Shown in pieces: positions 60,665 through 64,000 of a stretch of 64,000 nucleotides of DNA (within the stretch, counting starts at the first letter, position 1; each line of letters starts with the position of its first letter). This stretch comes from a virus, in IMG/VR virus record IMGVR_UViG_3300045836_000083, positions 1-64,000 of that record, one strand, 5' to 3'. A program made the translations under genes and the position numbers. The notes beneath the pieces are model-generated. The model ran no database searches. It was not told where the DNA came from and saw only the letters and a list, made by a program, of their open reading frames with translations.

Positions 60665-60954
60665 GCGCTTACTGAATTAATTGTTTTTAGGGCAGCTTCT
60701 GAAATTGGATGATATTCAATAACATTTAAGATAGTAGATTTATCGGCATCCCCTAATTGAGCCGAAAATTTACAGTTTGATGGCTTACTAACTCCATCAG
60801 TAGCGATTGTTACCACATCTAATGCCCCTGCCCAATAATATAAGCGCCTGGCATTAGTAATTACAAGAGTTGAACCTTTTTCTTCAATGATTTTACCGAT
60901 GAAAACGCCAGCACGATCTGCGCGGATAATAGAGAATCCTGTTGTTTGTTTCAT
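60652..60954 (-). CDS. DUF6948-like conserved phage protein
   Basis: 100 residues. RADRAGVFIGKIIEEKG, LVITNARRLYYWAGALDVVTIATDGVSKPSNCKFSA and VIEYHPISEAALKTIN match a small domain common in Bacteroidota phages (DUF6948 by recollection), frequently encoded just upstream of Gly-Tyr-Asp repeat proteins, as here. Overlaps that gene by 13 bases. Function unknown. Confidence 0.8.
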   Translation of the reverse strand: MKQTTGFSIIRADRAGVFIGKIIEEKGSTLVITNARRLYYWAGALDVVTIATDGVSKPSNCKFSAQLGDADKSTILNVIEYHPISEAALKTINSVSAWKR

Positions 60955-60984
60955 GTTGATTTTATTTTTTGAGTTTTAGAATGT

Positions 60985-61266
60985 TTATTCAGGTGAATAA
61001 TAAGAGCAAACTATATCATCCGTTTGCTTATCTACAACCAATACTAGATTGCTTTCCCGGCATCTTACCCAATATAGCTTATGGTCGTATTTATGTGCTT
61101 TTAAATCGGACATTTTAGGGCATTCGAGGTAATGTTTTCGAGTGCAGGAACCAAAGAGCAAAGCCAATGTTATAATCAAGACAAGCACAAAAAAGAATCC
61201 GTGTATGTTTTGCCGTCTGGAATAGTGTGGGCCTTCGTAATAGGCTTTAGGGGTTTGCTTTTTCAT
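60985..61266 (-). CDS. small membrane protein, possible lipoprotein
   Basis: 93 residues. A hydrophobic segment (about residues 24-42, FFFVLVLIITLALLFGSC) ends in a lipobox-like LFGSC after an unusually long basic N-terminus. Three further Cys lie in the outer domain (ECPK, RCRE, VCSY). Overlaps the upstream gene by 4 bases. Function unknown. Confidence 0.6.
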   Translation of the reverse strand: MKKQTPKAYYEGPHYSRRQNIHGFFFVLVLIITLALLFGSCTRKHYLECPKMSDLKAHKYDHKLYWVRCRESNLVLVVDKQTDDIVCSYYSPE

Positions 61267-61448
61267 TTTCTCTTTCTTTTGCGTTTGGTTAATTTATATT
61301 CTCGCATTAAGGAGTGAATAAAGTCGTTTTGGGTTACTAAGTTTTCGTGTGGCATTCGTTTATTAGTACCGGCCCAATTGTGTTCCTGTCTATCCCAGCG
61401 CCTTATTTCAGAGATAAACGTTTGCCACTCGTTCATATTTCGTTTCAT
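61263..61448 (-). CDS. hypothetical basic protein
   Basis: 61 residues with a Trp/Arg-rich middle (EIRRWDRQEHNWAGTNKR) and Lys/Arg tail (KLTKRKRKRK). An internal Met (residue 5) is an alternative start. Overlaps both neighbours by 4 bases, supporting the frame. Function unknown. Confidence 0.6.
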   Translation of the reverse strand: MKRNMNEWQTFISEIRRWDRQEHNWAGTNKRMPHENLVTQNDFIHSLMREYKLTKRKRKRK

Positions 61449-61753
61449 AAATTAATTTTACACCATTTGATAATTAACTCGGAATCCTTTTTATTGAGAT
61501 AAAGCACATAATGTAAATACCTGCCTTCTTTATTGCTTCTCCATTTGGCTTCGACCAGGTTAATTAATTGACCATAAGAGTGGAGAAGTTTGTAAAAAAT
61601 AGTTTCATTGTCACATTGAATAATAGCAGTATCATTTACATAGCTAATTGTAGTTTCATCTGCTATTTTTACGGGAGTAGGTTGGGCATTTGCTTTTAAC
61701 CAGAACGCGCCCACCAACGAAAGAACCAAAAAGATAATGATTGCTTTTTTCAT
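61445..61753 (-). CDS. exported protein
   Basis: 102 residues. A signal peptide (KKAIIIFLVLSLVGAFWLKANAQ, cleavage after ANA-Q) is followed by a mixed-strand domain (TTISYVNDTAIIQCDNETIFYKLL). Probably placed in the periplasm or envelope. Function unknown. Leftward cluster. Confidence 0.65.
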   Translation of the reverse strand: MKKAIIIFLVLSLVGAFWLKANAQPTPVKIADETTISYVNDTAIIQCDNETIFYKLLHSYGQLINLVEAKWRSNKEGRYLHYVLYLNKKDSELIIKWCKINL

Positions 61754-61758
61754 GTTTG

Positions 61759-61992
61759 TTAATAAAAGGTTATAAATTGTTTTAATTGCTGAATTACAAG
61801 TGATTTATAAGCTATTATTAAGCAGATAATACCGGTTAACATAACTATCGCTGATATTGCCGCCCACCAACTAAAGTAAATGGGCAAGGTCTATGGAACA
61901 TTGCGTGTAATAAGCCATATACAACCAACATACGCCCATATAATAAAACTGGCACTGGAAAGCGAGATTAATAACCAAGATATACGTTTCAT
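61759..61992 (-). pseudogene. two-TM membrane protein interrupted by an in-frame TAG
   Basis: Reading leftward from ATG 61992, 33 codons (MKRISWLLISLSSASFIIW ...) end at TAG (61893-61891). The same frame then continues without a break for 43 codons (TLPIYFSWWAAISAIVMLTGIICLIIAYK ...) to TAA at 61759. Read together they give a 77-residue protein with two membrane segments and a basic end. Either the upper 33-residue piece is the whole gene, the gene is broken by a single substitution, or the TAG is read through. TTG at 61887 could start a second piece. Confidence 0.5.
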
Positions 61993-62004
61993 CGGTAATA
62001 AGTT

Positions 62005-62178
62005 TTAAAAGGTTAAATAAAAAGACTTTGAATTAATAAGAACCAATTGCCCACCTACTACAGCCCACACATTAAAGGTGGAGTGTGAATAACGACTACT
62101 AATAGTACCATCTAGGTTGAATGTTATTCTGTACTGTAGTTGGTCTTTTAGGGTTGATATGATAGTTGCGTGGTTCAT
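62005..62178 (-). CDS. 57-residue hypothetical protein
   Basis: A 57-codon frame from ATG 62178 to TAA 62005 in the leftward cluster. Sequence reads as a small strand-rich protein (STLKDQLQYRITFNLDGTI ... VWAVVGGQLVLINSKSFYL). It fills the gap upstream of the interrupted membrane gene. No family recognised; its coding status is supported only by fit and composition. Confidence 0.5.
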   Translation of the reverse strand: MNHATIISTLKDQLQYRITFNLDGTISSRYSHSTFNVWAVVGGQLVLINSKSFYLTF

Positions 62179-62184
62179 AGCCCT

Positions 62185-62301
62185 TTAGTTATAGTATTTA
62201 ATAGCTTCATAAATAGTTTCAAATGCTTCAAAGTCAGGGATATAAAGGGCCATACCACCGGAATAGCCCAGTAAAACGGTTTGATCAATTAATTCAGGCA
62301 T
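62185..62301 (-). CDS. 38-residue hypothetical protein
   Basis: 38 residues from ATG 62301 (PELIDQTVLLGYSGGMALYIPDFEAFETI...), 14 bases beyond the preceding stop; an in-frame ATG at 62376 would lie inside the upstream gene. Ends 6 bases before the next gene's start. Function unknown. Confidence 0.5.
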   Translation of the reverse strand: MPELIDQTVLLGYSGGMALYIPDFEAFETIYEAIKYYN

Positions 62302-62315
62302 GATTAAGAGGTTTA

Positions 62316-62558
62316 TTAACGTGAAAACGAAATACCTAATGCTAATAATGCTTTCTCTCCGCGAAGTATTGCACAAGATAAATGAGTACCACTAGTATAA
62401 TCGCATTCAACCAATTCCTTTAAAGCTAAAAGAGCTTCTTTGTATTGTCCTTTTTGCCATTCAGCGCCATCTTTAAAAGCTACTTCTACTATTCGTTCAC
62501 AGTTTACACCAGAGTTTCGAAGTGCATAATCAGCGGCATATTGAAAAATATCTGACAT
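62316..62558 (-). CDS. hypothetical helical protein
   Basis: 80 residues, helical (FQYAADYALRNSG; VEVAFKDGAEWQKGQYKEALLALKELVE). The FKDGAEW pattern recurs in small Bacteroidota phage proteins (A-F-x-x-GA-x-W). Function unknown. Confidence 0.65.
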   Translation of the reverse strand: MSDIFQYAADYALRNSGVNCERIVEVAFKDGAEWQKGQYKEALLALKELVECDYTSGTHLSCAILRGEKALLALGISFSR

Positions 62559-62566
62559 ATAATATA

Positions 62567-62860
62567 TTAATAAAACTTTGAGATAATCTCGTTAGTCAAA
62601 TCACTATCGTATTCTGGCTCATAAGGGTCACTAATTGCGTAAAGAGTAAGACGGCACATTAACGCATTTAATTTCGGGTCATTTAATTCCGCAGCACGCG
62701 AAGCCACTTCCTCCAACATGCCCGCAAATATCTGTAAGGGCCTTTTCAAAATGCCCGTACCGGGATTGTTAAGGATTTCTTGTAATAATCCTGGAGTATG
62801 GCAACGCCATTCAAGATTTCTACCAGGTACAAGAATTTCTTTATTTTTTATAGTTGGCAT
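62567..62860 (-). CDS. hypothetical protein
   Basis: 97 residues; LQEILNNPGTGILKRPLQIFAGMLEEVASRAAELNDPKLNALMCRLTLYAI matches a recurrent small phage helical protein in which a central 'A-x-x-x-A-x-x-L-ND-P-x-L-x-x-L' segment is conserved. Function unknown. Confidence 0.65.
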   Translation of the reverse strand: MPTIKNKEILVPGRNLEWRCHTPGLLQEILNNPGTGILKRPLQIFAGMLEEVASRAAELNDPKLNALMCRLTLYAISDPYEPEYDSDLTNEIISKFY

Positions 62861-62869
62861 AAAACAAGT

Positions 62870-63106
62870 TTAAGATTCTAAATATAATTCACCATCCACA
62901 GGGCTAAACTTATCAGAAGTAGCCGTTACGGTACTCTCTTTTAGTTGAACTGTTAAAATAGCTACTATTGCAGGGTTACTAGTACCATTAGGCCCCAATT
63001 CGATAGCCCTTAAAGTACCAATACGGCCATCGTCATATTGTAGTTTATCTCCGACTCTTATCCGTATGCCGACAGTGCGTTGTTTAGCAATATATTCGCG
63101 TAACAT
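62870..63106 (-). CDS. SH3/KOW-like small protein
   Basis: 78 residues. GIRIRVGDKLQYDDGRIGTLRAIE is a small beta-barrel start (GD-x-V/L ... G-x-V/I). Followed by alternating strands. Function unknown. Ten bases from the next gene. Confidence 0.6.
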   Translation of the reverse strand: MLREYIAKQRTVGIRIRVGDKLQYDDGRIGTLRAIELGPNGTSNPAIVAILTVQLKESTVTATSDKFSPVDGELYLES

Positions 63107-63200
63107 AATATTGGTATTAAATGATTGAAAAATAGCCAGTTATTACCGATACTGGCAAACGGCCTGATGATCGCCTTGGTCGTGCCTGGAAAAAACTAGT

Positions 63201-63410
63201 TCAAAACCCAAATAATATTTGAAAAAAGTTAAGTTTTTTTGCTATCAATAAGCCCGTATAAACATTAGCCGGAGTTCCAGAAAGGGAAGGATAGTTAGTT
63301 ATTGCATATCCTTCGGGCAGACTTTCAATGGCATACAGCGTGTTTTCACAAAAACTTTTATAGCTTTCTGCTTCAATGATAAGAACAACATATTTAGGTT
63401 TAGTTTTCAT
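63201..63410 (-). CDS. hypothetical protein
   Basis: 69 residues, mixed strand/helix (KYVVLIIEAESYKSFCENTLYAIESL). A short non-coding gap (63107-63200) precedes it in map order and holds nothing recognisable. Function unknown. Confidence 0.6.
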   Translation of the reverse strand: MKTKPKYVVLIIEAESYKSFCENTLYAIESLPEGYAITNYPSLSGTPANVYTGLLIAKKLNFFQILFGF

Positions 63411-63432
63411 TAAGTCTAGTTTATGTTATTAG

Positions 63433-63687
63433 TTAGTTTCCGGCAATTTCATTCCATACTACTTCCAATTCAGCTATTTCTAAGGCAGATAATTCATATT
63501 CCTCATCGGCAGGCGCATTGTAAATGCACACACATTCGTTGTCTTGTCTTTCTTTAAAGGCTGCAAAACTGGCCTCATCAACGGAATCAAAATAACCAAT
63601 CAATCGCTCAGACAATACATTGTCATTTAAATCTAAAATCGCACAAGTAGCCTTAATTTGTTGATTATCAGAAATGAACTTTGACAT
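63433..63687 (-). CDS. hypothetical acidic protein
   Basis: 84 residues with a start KFISDNQQIKATCAILDLNDNVLSERLIGYFDS and an acidic end (DEEYELSALEIAELEVVW). No family recognised. Confidence 0.6.
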   Translation of the reverse strand: MSKFISDNQQIKATCAILDLNDNVLSERLIGYFDSVDEASFAAFKERQDNECVCIYNAPADEEYELSALEIAELEVVWNEIAGN

Positions 63688-63715
63688 AAATAGTTAGTAT
63701 TAAAGGGGTGAATAA

Positions 63716-63982
63716 TTAGTTGATATAATGATATCTAGCCGCATGCTTGAGCAGGCATACTTGTTCCGCTAATGTTTTATAGCATTTACCAAATTCATCT
63801 TTGCGTGTCCAACCAACGCGATTGGCGGCCATATCCCATTTGGCTAAGGGTAAGGTATTAAGGTGGTCGTCGCCGTTGTTAAGAGCTTGTTTAACTTGCT
63901 CTTTTGTGAACGGTATATAATTTACGACTTCTGGTTTAGCCTTGAATAACGTTTCATATTTATCAAAGTGTGAGTTAGACAT
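63716..63982 (-). CDS. hypothetical protein
   Basis: 88 residues. FTKEQVKQALNNGDDHLNTLPLAKWDMAANRVG and a helical end (YKTLAEQVCLLKHAARYHY) recur in small phage proteins (I recall 'TLPLAKWDMAA' pieces in Bacteroidota phages but cannot name a family). First gene of the leftward cluster in this window. Confidence 0.65.
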   Translation of the reverse strand: MSNSHFDKYETLFKAKPEVVNYIPFTKEQVKQALNNGDDHLNTLPLAKWDMAANRVGWTRKDEFGKCYKTLAEQVCLLKHAARYHYIN

Positions 63983-64000
63983 ATAGTTATAGTTTTAAAG

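Noticed and set aside
61759-61992. Genetic code change with TAG read as an amino acid
   Set aside because: TAG ends several clear genes, including recA (1277), the 1308-residue tail gene (42307) and the gene ending at 50991, so TAG is a working stop here.

Overview
The window looks like most of the genome of a virulent-looking, tailed, podovirus-type phage of a Bacteroidota host. The DNA is AT-rich, genes are short and tightly packed with many ATGA-type overlaps, and Shine-Dalgarno sites are mostly absent. Several intergenic regions carry host-style Bacteroidota promoters (TTG/TTTG, about 19-22 bases, TAnnTTTG). Many small proteins belong to families I associate with Bacteroidota phages (YopX-like, the ERQ-QI family, the HQLQNLYYALTG family, lipoproteins with the GFWGGLWHG motif). 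No integrase, DNA polymerase, RNA polymerase, replicative helicase, tRNA or CRISPR array was seen. All function calls are from reading the sequence and remembered family signatures; no database search was run.

Layout. 1-5.6 kb (+): recA with an N-terminal zinc finger, then about fifteen small early genes, ending in a hairpin terminator. 5.6-9.4 kb (-): small early genes including two lipoproteins, a membrane protein, a NinG/HNH-like protein and, at the divergent promoter, a ribbon-helix-helix regulator. 9.5-19.3 kb (+): early/middle genes: a stand-alone DnaA domain IV protein, two YopX-like proteins, a winged-helix protein, a C5 cytosine methyltransferase whose 3' two-thirds is overlapped by a second convincing reading frame, a Fis-type HTH, a replication initiator, a DnaC-like loader and a DEDD exonuclease. 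19.3-25.0 kb (+): a sugar/methyl transfer block with three glycosyltransferase-like and two methyltransferase-like proteins, an HNH-AP2 homing endonuclease, and one isolated reverse-strand gene with its own promoter and terminator.

25-56 kb (+) is the packaging and virion block: putative small terminase, large terminase, portal, scaffold, major capsid protein, connector/tail proteins, a GroES-like co-chaperonin, a 1308-residue tail protein, a GNAT-like protein and three internal (ejection) proteins, the last 1861 residues long with a histidine-phosphatase-like domain. A 1409-residue pectate-lyase-type tail spike with a Bacteroidota signal peptide follows. 56.4-59.1 kb (+) is the lysis block: small membrane proteins, a spanin-like protein and an endolysin. 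59.3-64 kb (-) holds small genes, including a protein built on a 384-bp hexanucleotide repeat.

Regulation. A 14-bp palindrome, CTAnAnCGTTnTAG, occurs four times, always between genes (23768, 24214, 29019, 32315); in two copies its TTG is the -33 element of a promoter with a 19-base spacer. This suggests a phage regulon covering the capsid/packaging genes. In the lysis block, two interleaved 16-bp inverted repeats directly behind a TATATTTG element look like a switchable RNA leader or a DNA-level site. Replication probably depends on host enzymes recruited by the initiator, the DnaC-like loader and perhaps the DnaA-IV protein.
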